A DNA stretch of 64,000 nt from Planctomycetota bacterium (GTDB taxonomy: Bacteria; Planctomycetota; Planctomycetia; Pirellulales; Pirellulaceae): positions 62,001-126,000 of the forward strand of contig JACNKX010000039.1 in assembly GCA_014381825.1 (NCBI GenBank). Direction: 5' to 3'. A program made the position numbers and the translations under genes. The notes beneath the pieces were generated by a model. That model was given only the letters and a program-made list of their open reading frames with translations, was not told where the DNA came from and made no database searches. Of the stretch, positions 56,697-64,000 are shown in pieces; within the stretch, counting starts at the first letter, position 1; the number at the start of each line of letters is the position of its first letter.

Positions 56697-59600
56697 TCAA
56701 TCCGACTCGCTGAGCAGCCGGATATCTGCCGGACCGACCGTGCATGAAATGCCTGTTTTGACGAGCGGGTTGATGACGCTATCGCTTTTGGGGCGAACGG
56801 TGATTTCATATTCGTCGACATCGACGTCCACAAGCTCCGCGCGAATTCGCTCGTGGCAATACCTGGTCATCTGAGTGACGATGATTGGGATTGGACCACC
56901 GGCTTCCTCTAACCGGCTTTGCCACTCTTCGATTTCCGTAATTTCGGTGTCCGCTGTGTCGTCGCCTGTATCGAGTGTTAGAGTTAGCGGAGCCACTTGG
57001 TGACTAACGGGAACTCGTCCCTGCCACTGCAATTGTTCCTTCAGCATTGGTCCAGTCCACGTATACGAGTCGCGTGACCAAGAAAATGAAATTGCTTTTC
57101 GTTCGGAAAATGCAGCTGCGACTTGAAATAGCCGTTGTGTTGCCGAGGCGAGATGGTCGAGGATCTCGACGGTCAATCGAAGCGATGGCTGGCTCAACTC
57201 GCTAGCCAGCGGTTCGCTCAACTCGTCGACCTGATACTGGCAAATCGATCGACTGAGCAGCAGACGCTGTCCGGAACGGGATGTTGCAAGCCACATTTCA
57301 GTTTCGCCCTTAGTGCCTAGACTTGGCACGGTGGTCAACGTGAAAGTGTCCTTTAACGCTTGATTGAGTATGGCGTGAATCGATTGTTCATTGATCTCGG
57401 AATCTTGCTCCAGGAGAAGCTCGCCATGATCGGCTGGCGATTGAAATTGCATCGCAGCTGGGAACTCTTTGAGTAGTTCAAAGAGCCAGGGCTCGGCGGC
57501 ATGCCGAACCAAGTAGGGCTTCACTTCGCGGCCCGACAGCCAAATCGTCACAGTTTCTTTGTCAGGTTGCTCCATCTTACTACGCAATGTAGTTTCGTCA
57601 CCTTTGGCGAGATCAATCAATGCGGATGGCGGGACTTCCGTTGCATGACTCTCAGTGCCATCGACCAATTCACTCGCTTCGTCCCACTTCTTCGCGTCGA
57701 TCAAGGCCGCGAGGAGATCGTTGCGGCATTCGTTGTAGCGCCAAAGCTCGTCCTCGTCGATCAACCTAAGCCTGCTTCTCAGGGCTTCCAACGCACCCGT
57801 CATGTCGCCCTGCGATAACCGAAAACTGCCTAAAGTCGCCTGGATCTCCGCGTAAGTGTCGCTCTCCCGAATCCCAACTTCCTGACTTCGTTGAATCCAT
57901 CTCGAAACTAATTCAGCATCGCAAAGTTTCGCCGCTTCACGAATCGCGGCAGCGATAAGTTGTTCGCGTTGCGGCTGGTTTTGGACATCGAGGGAAACAG
58001 TTTCGACAGCCACACGATTCCAAGCTAAGTTTTCTGCTCGTTCAGTGATCAACCTATTCAGCCAGAAGGAATCATCTTCATCGTATGTATCTCTCGCCAG
58101 CTTGATCGCTTGCTGGTGAAGCAGGTCGCATTGATGCCCGCCTCCAGTCCGCATCGCGCTCGCGGCCTGGAGTCGTAAACGCTGTATGCGCAGCGAGCTG
58201 ATGGTCGTGTCAGCTGTTTGCTTCAAGAACTCGTCGATGACGGATTTGTTGCGCGTCATCAGCAAATGGCTACCGGCTTGTTCGTGACGACTGATGTCTT
58301 CGGGCCATCGCTGGACAACCTCCAAGGGACGATCAAGCTCCAGAAGCGTATCTGAGACGTAGTATTCCGTTGTATCGACGAGCCAATCTTGGTCTTCGGC
58401 CAGCATCTCGGCGTTCTTGCGTGTTGACATCAGGAACTTCTCAAACTCGACAAGCGCATCCGCGTACTCAGCGAGGCTGTAATGAACCCAACCACGCAGC
58501 CCTGCTGCCCAGGGCGAACGATTTACGGCTTCGTGTTTCTGTAGCGACTCCAACAACGTCATTGGGTCACCATACATTTCGTCGTCGTAAGCCCGTTCAA
58601 CTAGCGCTATGAGAGTTGCGTTCAAATCGTCGGACTCGTCAAATAGCTCATCGAACTTATCCTCTTGTAGTCGCGCCCAAAGATAATCGTTCGTTGCTCG
58701 TGTCTTCACGAGCGCGTCGGTCGCGAGTTCCTTGCCCTTTAAGTAGAACTCTGCGGCCGCGTCAAACTCGCTCTTGGACCACGCCAGACTGCCTTGAGCG
58801 AGGTCAACGACTCCCGGAGGAATGTCATCGCGTTGACCGATTTCTTCGAGTAACGCAGTCGCCCAAGTCGTCGAGCTGTCTGCTTCGGACAACAGGACAG
58901 GCCATCCCGAAACTTCGTCGTCGTGACGTAGTAAATCCAGTAGCAAGGGCAAGTCTTCCGTTCGACCATAATCAACGATGTCATTCCATAATTGATTATC
59001 TTGTGGGCAGAGTTTCATCGCTTGGACGGAGGCGTTGGCGGCTTCGTTGTAGCGCTCTTGATAGCTATAAATGCTCGCAAAGAGTGAATGAACGTTCGGG
59101 TGGTTCGGCGATTGCGTTTGTGCGCGTTGCGCCGCGACCAGGGCCTCGTCGTAGTTTTCTTGATACAGGTGGCAGGCTCCTACAATAGGCCAGACTCCCC
59201 ACATCTTGTCTGGTGACTTGATGCGTTTTGCAACTCGTATTGCCTCGCCATAATCTCCGAATGACATCCACATATAGACGATCTGTAACGAGCCTTCATC
59301 GCGATCCTCGGGCAGCATACGCATGTCCTCGCATGCCTTTACGAGCCGCCGAGCTCGGTCCTGGTTTCCGTTGTCCCATTCGTTGCTTGCCTCGTTGAGC
59401 TTCTTCATTGCATCATCGAAACCAGTGCTAATTAGCTCGGAGCCCAGCACATAGGCAGCGTACTCGTCCGACATTCGCCTGCCATATTCCAACTGTTGCC
59501 AGTCGTAAAACTTCCAACCATCGTCTCGCTTCACCAGGAACCACTGCTGCGATTCGGCTTGTTGATCTTCGAAGTAAACGAGTAAATCGACGCAGCCTAA

Positions 59601-60131
59601 GCGGCGATTTGAGTCGAGCCGGACGTTGAGTATTCGATAGTGTGCAATGGCGTTCGTTGGTACAGGCTCGTACAGCTGCAACCAGTTGCGAAGCGACATG
59701 CGTTCGACGAATCCCAACGAACCACCGCTTAAGTGACTTGCGACCGTCGCCTCGATAAACATATCTCGATCGAACGGCAACTCTTCACCGGCATTAAGAG
59801 CAGCAACCGTTTCGTCCACAAGCTTTCGGACGGCGGGAGGAAACTCTGACTCATTCGGCAGCGTCTCCAAGGCTTCGTTAAACTTCCGAGCATCCGTTGC
59901 GAACGCACTCTCCCGTCGGATCGGTAGTTCGAGGCCGGTGTCGGGGGTTACGACGCGCTGAATGCCCCAGTACGCCAGGGTCATCAGGCCACCGCAACAA
60001 AGAACGGCAGCTATGCCAATTGCCATCAACACTTTCAGCAATTGCTGCCCACTCGTCTGCGACAGTGGCTGAAATGTCTCGTGCTTTCGTTCTTCCGGGA
60101 AGCTCTCAGAGAACGGATTCTCGCTGGGCAC
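56697..60131 (-). CDS. Large TPR-containing membrane protein
   Basis: A 1144-residue protein starting with a GTG. It has a basic/polar N-terminus, one membrane helix (~33-55: VLMAIGIAAVLCCGGLMTLAY), then ~1080 residues, mostly helical repeats of TPR type (for example CHLYQENYDEALVAAQRAQ). The last ~200 residues look more globular and beta-rich. No catalytic motif is seen. It is oriented toward the DUF374 gene and away from the sugar cassette. It may be a scaffold; function unknown. Confidence 0.85.
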   Translation of the reverse strand: MPSENPFSESFPEERKHETFQPLSQTSGQQLLKVLMAIGIAAVLCCGGLMTLAYWGIQRVVTPDTGLELPIRRESAFATDARKFNEALETLPNESEFPPAVRKLVDETVAALNAGEELPFDRDMFIEATVASHLSGGSLGFVERMSLRNWLQLYEPVPTNAIAHYRILNVRLDSNRRLGCVDLLVYFEDQQAESQQWFLVKRDDGWKFYDWQQLEYGRRMSDEYAAYVLGSELISTGFDDAMKKLNEASNEWDNGNQDRARRLVKACEDMRMLPEDRDEGSLQIVYMWMSFGDYGEAIRVAKRIKSPDKMWGVWPIVGACHLYQENYDEALVAAQRAQTQSPNHPNVHSLFASIYSYQERYNEAANASVQAMKLCPQDNQLWNDIVDYGRTEDLPLLLDLLRHDDEVSGWPVLLSEADSSTTWATALLEEIGQRDDIPPGVVDLAQGSLAWSKSEFDAAAEFYLKGKELATDALVKTRATNDYLWARLQEDKFDELFDESDDLNATLIALVERAYDDEMYGDPMTLLESLQKHEAVNRSPWAAGLRGWVHYSLAEYADALVEFEKFLMSTRKNAEMLAEDQDWLVDTTEYYVSDTLLELDRPLEVVQRWPEDISRHEQAGSHLLMTRNKSVIDEFLKQTADTTISSLRIQRLRLQAASAMRTGGGHQCDLLHQQAIKLARDTYDEDDSFWLNRLITERAENLAWNRVAVETVSLDVQNQPQREQLIAAAIREAAKLCDAELVSRWIQRSQEVGIRESDTYAEIQATLGSFRLSQGDMTGALEALRSRLRLIDEDELWRYNECRNDLLAALIDAKKWDEASELVDGTESHATEVPPSALIDLAKGDETTLRSKMEQPDKETVTIWLSGREVKPYLVRHAAEPWLFELLKEFPAAMQFQSPADHGELLLEQDSEINEQSIHAILNQALKDTFTLTTVPSLGTKGETEMWLATSRSGQRLLLSRSICQYQVDELSEPLASELSQPSLRLTVEILDHLASATQRLFQVAAAFSERKAISFSWSRDSYTWTGPMLKEQLQWQGRVPVSHQVAPLTLTLDTGDDTADTEITEIEEWQSRLEEAGGPIPIIVTQMTRYCHERIRAELVDVDVDEYEITVRPKSDSVINPLVKTGISCTVGPADIRLLSESD

Positions 60132-60315
60132 AGAAGTTCTTCTCCCCTTCGTTAGTCCGAACGGCGATGCATTGACCTCATGGAGGTTTGAGCCGCTGTC
60201 ATTGGTCGAGTAAGCTTACCAAACGATCGCGTGCCGCACTACGCTGCCGCGGCAGCTCGCCATCAGTACCGAGTCGCTGCTGCCGTTTCATTGATCTGTG
60301 AAGAGGACTGGACTT

Positions 60316-61080
60316 ATGCGACGTTCGCTTGAGTTGTGCGTAATTTATTTCTCGTTGCTCGCTGTTTGCAATGCCTCGCCAGTCCAGGCCGAAGGCGAGC
60401 AAGAAGATGGATTTGTATCGCTGTTTAACGGCACAGACTTTACCGAATGGAAAGTCCCCGCAGGTGACAACGGTCATTGGCGAGCTGTCGATGGCGTGAT
60501 CGATTACGACGCAGCATCAGAGGCGAAGGGGGATCGAAACCTTTGGACGGAGAAAGAGTACGGCGACTTCATCTTGAAGATCGATTGGCGGATCAAACAA
60601 ACGAGCGGGCTGTACAACGTGCCAATCGTTCTCAATGACGGAACGTATCTGAAAGATGCGAGCGGCAAGAAACTGACCATCAAGATGCCCAATGCCGACT
60701 CGGGGATCTTTATTCGAGGAAGTTCTCGTGCGCAGCTGAACATCTGGTGTTGGCCGATCGGATCAGGCGAAGTCTACGGCTATCGCAACAACCCCACCAC
60801 CTCTTCAGAAGTCCGCGTGGGTGTCACACCACGAGTCAACGCCGACAACCCCGTCGGCGAGTGGAATTCGTTCACGATCATCATGGTGAAGGACCGCCTG
60901 ACGGTTATCCTCAATAACAAAATGGTGCTGGAAAACGCACAGTTGCCGGAAGTTCCAGGGCGTGGGGCGATTGCGCTTCAACATCACGGTGGTGTGAACG
61001 CCGATGGGAGCTTCAAGCCTGCATCGAGCCTGGTCCAGTTCCGTAACGTCTGGATCAAAGAGCTAGATTCCGCTGAATAG
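60316..61080 (+). CDS. Exported DUF1080 protein (3-keto-disaccharide hydrolase family)
   Basis: A ~254-residue protein with a signal peptide (to about VQA, residue 24). The DUF1080 fold is visible from FVSLFNGTDFTEWKVP, a hallmark start, through EYGDFILKIDWRIK, then DSGIFIRG and EWNSFTIIMVKDRLTV, to FRNVWIKEL. DUF1080 members hydrolyse 3-keto-glycosides. The ATG at 60316 has AGAGGA upstream; a GTG 6 codons earlier is possible. It starts a set with DUF1501, an isomerase and an oxidoreductase. Confidence 0.92.
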   Translation: MRRSLELCVIYFSLLAVCNASPVQAEGEQEDGFVSLFNGTDFTEWKVPAGDNGHWRAVDGVIDYDAASEAKGDRNLWTEKEYGDFILKIDWRIKQTSGLYNVPIVLNDGTYLKDASGKKLTIKMPNADSGIFIRGSSRAQLNIWCWPIGSGEVYGYRNNPTTSSEVRVGVTPRVNADNPVGEWNSFTIIMVKDRLTVILNNKMVLENAQLPEVPGRGAIALQHHGGVNADGSFKPASSLVQFRNVWIKELDSAE

Positions 61081-61167
61081 ACTATAGATAAGCAAGATTT
61101 CGCTAATTGGCGTCCGATTGCTAGAATCATGGATGTTCAAGAATGCCATCAGCGCAGAGGTCGAGTC

Positions 61168-62499
61168 ATGACAAGATTGTCCCGTCGTCAGTTGTTACAA
61201 GTAGCTGGAGCCGGTCTCTGCGGCTACACGGCCAGCGGCTGGTTGCCTGCGTTTGCTGATGAAGTGGCGACAAGCCTGAATCGAAAGAGACACTGTATCT
61301 TGCTCTGGATGTCCGGCGGACCGAGCCAAACCGATACGTTCGACATGAAGCCGGGACACGCGAACGGCGGCGAGTTCAAACAGATCGACACCAACGTTCC
61401 AGGACTTCGCATTAGCGAACATCTGCCAAAGCTGGCAGAGCAAGCCGACAAGCTGGCGATCGTTCGTGGATTGAGCACAAAGGAAGGTGACCACGGGCGT
61501 GGGACTTATCTCATGCGAACGGGGCGCCAGCCGCGTGGTCCGGTTCGCTTTCCAGCGATCGGATCTTCGTTGTCCAAGGAGTTAGGAGATTCGTCCGACC
61601 TCGCCCTGAACTTCGTGAGCGTCTCGCCATATCGCGCGTTTAATCAAGCTGCGTATGGCCCAGGATTTCTGGGGCCAAAATACGCGCCGTTGACCGTGGG
61701 TGCAACTGACAACTTGCCAACAACACCCGGCGATATGCCACAGTATGCCGACTTGCGAGTCGATGACCTCGCTCGTCCGACGAATATAAGTCAACAACAA
61801 TTCGACAAACGTCTGAAGCTGTGGCGCATGCTGCAAGACGGCTTTCTTGCGGACCATCGATCATCTTCGCCGATCGCGCACGACACAGTTTATCGTCGCG
61901 CGTTAAAACTAATGGACAGCAACATCTCGCAGGCGTTTGAGCTCGAAGACGAATCGGATGCCGTTCGCGATGCGTATGGTCGTGGTCGATTCGGCCAAGG
62001 CTGCTTGATGGCCCGTCGGCTGATCGAACGCGGTGTGGCGTTCGTCGAAGTATCGCTTGGCGCGTTCGACGGTGGAAACATTGGCTGGGACACGCATCAA
62101 AACAACTTCCCAGCCGTTCGCCAGTTATCGAACGATCTCGATTCTGGTTGGGCAACGTTGATGAAAGAGTTAGATGAACGCGGACTGCTCGAGTCCACAA
62201 CGATTCTTTGGATGGGAGAGTTCGGACGCACTCCCGCGATCAACGACAACGCTGGCCGCGATCACTTCCCCGGCGCGTGGTCTTGCGTGTTCGGTGGCGG
62301 CGGCATCAAAGGCGGACAGGCCTACGGAAAAACTAGCGAAGATGGCACAGAAGTCGTCGAAGGCAAGGCGGACGAAACCGACGTACTCGCAACGCTCTGT
62401 TCGGCGCTTGGCGTCGCTCCCGACCACGAAAACATCTCGGAACAAGGTCGGCCAATAAAGATTGCCGAAGGAGAGGCGATCAACGAAATCTTAAGCTAA
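61168..62499 (+). CDS. Tat-exported DUF1501 protein
   Basis: A 443-residue protein with a twin-arginine signal (SRRQLLQVAGAG, cleaved near AFA). The DUF1501 core has LWMSGGPSQTDTFDMKPG, RGLSTKEGDHGRGTYL, WDTHQNNF and LWMGEFGRTPAIND. It shares the alkaline-phosphatase/sulfatase-like fold and is abundant in planctomycetes, often next to DUF1549/DUF1553 or sugar genes. The reaction is not known with certainty. The ATG at 61168 has AGAGG upstream. Confidence 0.93.
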   Translation: MTRLSRRQLLQVAGAGLCGYTASGWLPAFADEVATSLNRKRHCILLWMSGGPSQTDTFDMKPGHANGGEFKQIDTNVPGLRISEHLPKLAEQADKLAIVRGLSTKEGDHGRGTYLMRTGRQPRGPVRFPAIGSSLSKELGDSSDLALNFVSVSPYRAFNQAAYGPGFLGPKYAPLTVGATDNLPTTPGDMPQYADLRVDDLARPTNISQQQFDKRLKLWRMLQDGFLADHRSSSPIAHDTVYRRALKLMDSNISQAFELEDESDAVRDAYGRGRFGQGCLMARRLIERGVAFVEVSLGAFDGGNIGWDTHQNNFPAVRQLSNDLDSGWATLMKELDERGLLESTTILWMGEFGRTPAINDNAGRDHFPGAWSCVFGGGGIKGGQAYGKTSEDGTEVVEGKADETDVLATLCSALGVAPDHENISEQGRPIKIAEGEAINEILS

Positions 62500-62584
62500 G
62501 CATCATTGACATCGACGGCAATTGAATCGCCCCGAGCCGATTGCTCGGTATGTGGACGGTTCGTGACAAGGAGTGAGTCATCGA

Positions 62585-63406
62585 ATGAAACTTGGACTAA
62601 TTAACTCGGCGTGGGTGCAAGCGGACCAGCCGACTGTATTCGGATTGCAAAAGACGAAGGAATTGGGGTTCGACTCGGTCGACATCTTCGTTGACCCGCT
62701 CGACGTCGATGTTAAAGAACGACGATTGATCAAGGACGAGTGCGATCGACTAGACTTGCCAATCATGTCAATTTGCTGCGTCGCGGTCGGACTTGTCGAC
62801 TTTAATCCTAGCGTTCAACGCTTTCACGTCGAACGCGTGAAACGCTATCTCGATCTTGTCTACGAATACGACGCCAAGAATTTGTTGCTCGTGCTTGGCG
62901 AGTACATCTGGAACCAGGAAGTCATTCCGCCTGAAGAGCAATGGAAGATGGGAGTCGAGAATTGCAAGATGCTAGGCGACTATGCAGCCGATCTCGGTGT
63001 TCAGATTGCGTTGGAGTTGGAGCCGTTCAAGCTGTCGTTGCTTAACTCCGTCGACACGATGGTTCGGTTTATCGATGATTGCAGTCATGATGCGGTCCAG
63101 GCGAACATCGATGTCTCGCACTTACTCCTGGCAGACGTCGCACCTGAAGAACTGCGCCGCTTGAAGGGCAAGGCGATACATTGCCACATCTCGGATTGCG
63201 ATGGCAAAGTTCATGGTGACTTGCCGCCTGGGCGAGGCGTTATGGACTTTGAGCCATATCTTCAGGAGATCAAGGCGTTGGGCATCGACGGGGCGATGTC
63301 GATTGAACTCGAGTATTCGCCTGAACCTGACAAGATCGTCGAGTGGGTAGAAGAAGCGTATCGCGAAACCGACAAGTTGATGCAGGCAGTTGGACTGCGA
63401 GGATAA
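62585..63406 (+). CDS. Sugar-phosphate isomerase/epimerase family (TIM barrel)
   Basis: A 273-residue AP-endonuclease-2-like TIM-barrel protein. Metal ligands fit E/H/D positions in ALELEPFK, NIDVSHLLL, HCHISDCDG and SIELEYSP. The family isomerises or epimerises sugars and inositols, or dehydrates keto-inositols. The ATG at 62585 has GGAG ~11 nt upstream. It is 85 nt after DUF1501 and 6 nt before the oxidoreductase start, so it is probably in one operon. Confidence 0.92.
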   Translation: MKLGLINSAWVQADQPTVFGLQKTKELGFDSVDIFVDPLDVDVKERRLIKDECDRLDLPIMSICCVAVGLVDFNPSVQRFHVERVKRYLDLVYEYDAKNLLLVLGEYIWNQEVIPPEEQWKMGVENCKMLGDYAADLGVQIALELEPFKLSLLNSVDTMVRFIDDCSHDAVQANIDVSHLLLADVAPEELRRLKGKAIHCHISDCDGKVHGDLPPGRGVMDFEPYLQEIKALGIDGAMSIELEYSPEPDKIVEWVEEAYRETDKLMQAVGLRG

Positions 63407-63412
63407 TTCCCA

Positions 63413-64000
63413 ATGCTCGCGCCGCTGAACTACCTCCCGCAGCTACCTCAAGACAGAGGCCGCCCGATCGGTTGCATCGGCTCCGGCTTCATCATGGCTG
63501 ATTGTCACTTAGTTGCGTATCGCAAAGCGGGTTTCAATCCAGTTGCGATTGCTTCTAGAAATCCGGCTAATGCAAAAGCGGTCGCCGAACGTCATTCGCT
63601 CGCGAAGACTTTCGACACGTATCAAGAGCTGCTTGCGGATCCAGAGATCGAAGTCGTCGACGTCGCCGTCCCACCAGACGTTCAACTGGAAGTTATTCGC
63701 AAAATCGTCGAGCACAACGATCACATTCGCGGTGTCTTGGCGCAGAAGCCAATGGGAATGAACTACGGCGAGGCAAAACAGATCGTCGAACTGTGCGAGC
63801 AGGCGGGAATCACGCTTGCCGTCAATCAAAACATGCGCTACGACCAATCGATTCGAGCTTGTAAGGATGCTCTCGATCATGGTTATCTCGGCGAGCCGAT
63901 TTTCGCCAGTATCGACATGCGCGCCATCCCGCATTGGATGCCGTGGCAGGAGCGACTCGGCTGGGTCACGCTCCGAATTATGTCGATCCATCATCTCGAC
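63413..64000 (+). CDS. Gfo/Idh/MocA-family oxidoreductase, 3' truncated by window end
   Basis: The frame runs from the ATG at 63413 to the last base, 196 codons, without a stop, so the gene continues outside. The N-terminal Rossmann fold has the variant [14 protein letters not shown], then VVDVAVPP. The family EKP motif is AQKPMG here (Gln replaces Glu). The family oxidises or epimerises sugars with NAD(P). With the DUF1080 protein and the isomerase it fits a 3-keto-sugar route. Confidence 0.9.
   Translation, partial: MLAPLNYLPQLPQDRGRPIGCIGSGFIMADCHLVAYRKAGFNPVAIASRNPANAKAVAERHSLAKTFDTYQELLADPEIEVVDVAVPPDVQLEVIRKIVEHNDHIRGVLAQKPMGMNYGEAKQIVELCEQAGITLAVNQNMRYDQSIRACKDALDHGYLGEPIFASIDMRAIPHWMPWQERLGWVTLRIMSIHHLD

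Overview
The window looks like a chromosomal segment of a planctomycete, most likely from the Pirellulales. Indicators are a DUF1501 protein beside a DUF1080 (3-keto-disaccharide hydrolase) protein, a dockerin protein, a giant surface protein with an LEPR-XLL-like N-terminus and cadherin-like repeats, a Ser/Thr kinase fused to an ATPase and TPRs, and an RNA polymerase alpha-CTD/TPR protein. KdsA, a DUF374 acyltransferase, an AsmA-like protein and DapF indicate an LPS-bearing, diderm envelope with DAP peptidoglycan. No prophage, insertion sequence or CRISPR array was seen. The taxonomic call rests on gene families only.

Layout. 1-6.3 kb: end of a dockerin protein, an SGNH hydrolase, an mcsA-mcsB pair (protein arginine kinase) and trpE. 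6.4-14.3 kb: a REP-like palindrome, two small overlapping genes, and a 2257-residue protein that combines a His-rich domain, a cyclophilin, SdrD-B-like modules, twelve cadherin-like repeats, a DsbA-like thioredoxin domain nested inside a cadherin-type domain, and a cohesin-like C-terminus. 14.4-19.6 kb: purC and a kinase-ATPase-TPR regulator. 19.7-27.0 kb (minus strand): a complete phosphate regulon in transcription order phoR, pstS, pstC, pstA, pstB, phoU, phoB. 27.1-30.9 kb: kdsA translationally coupled to a lipoprotein gene, then a diacylglycerol-kinase-family gene.

30.9-38.5 kb: a structured non-coding stretch, a tRNA-Thr(CGU), the alpha-CTD/TPR gene, then tgt-yajC-secDF in the widely conserved order, with secD and secF fused and carrying a long acidic insertion. 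38.6-43.9 kb: LysM protein, alpha/beta hydrolase with an Asp at the nucleophile position, VWA membrane protein, a lipoprotein and a DUF2752 protein. 43.9-48.0 kb: ymdB-rny pair and tilS. 48-56.7 kb: MFS transporter, PMT-type glycosyltransferase, AsmA-like protein, a small charged protein, dapF and a DUF374 acyltransferase. 56.7-64.0 kb: a large TPR membrane protein, then a probable sugar cassette (DUF1080, DUF1501, sugar-phosphate isomerase/epimerase, and a Gfo/Idh/MocA oxidoreductase cut by the window end).

The most unusual items are the giant folding-factor/adhesin chimera, three 58-64 nt double-palindrome elements that share an architecture but not a sequence, the three operator-like dyads before the tRNA-Thr/alpha-CTD gene, and the N67D-type substitution in the YmdB metal site.
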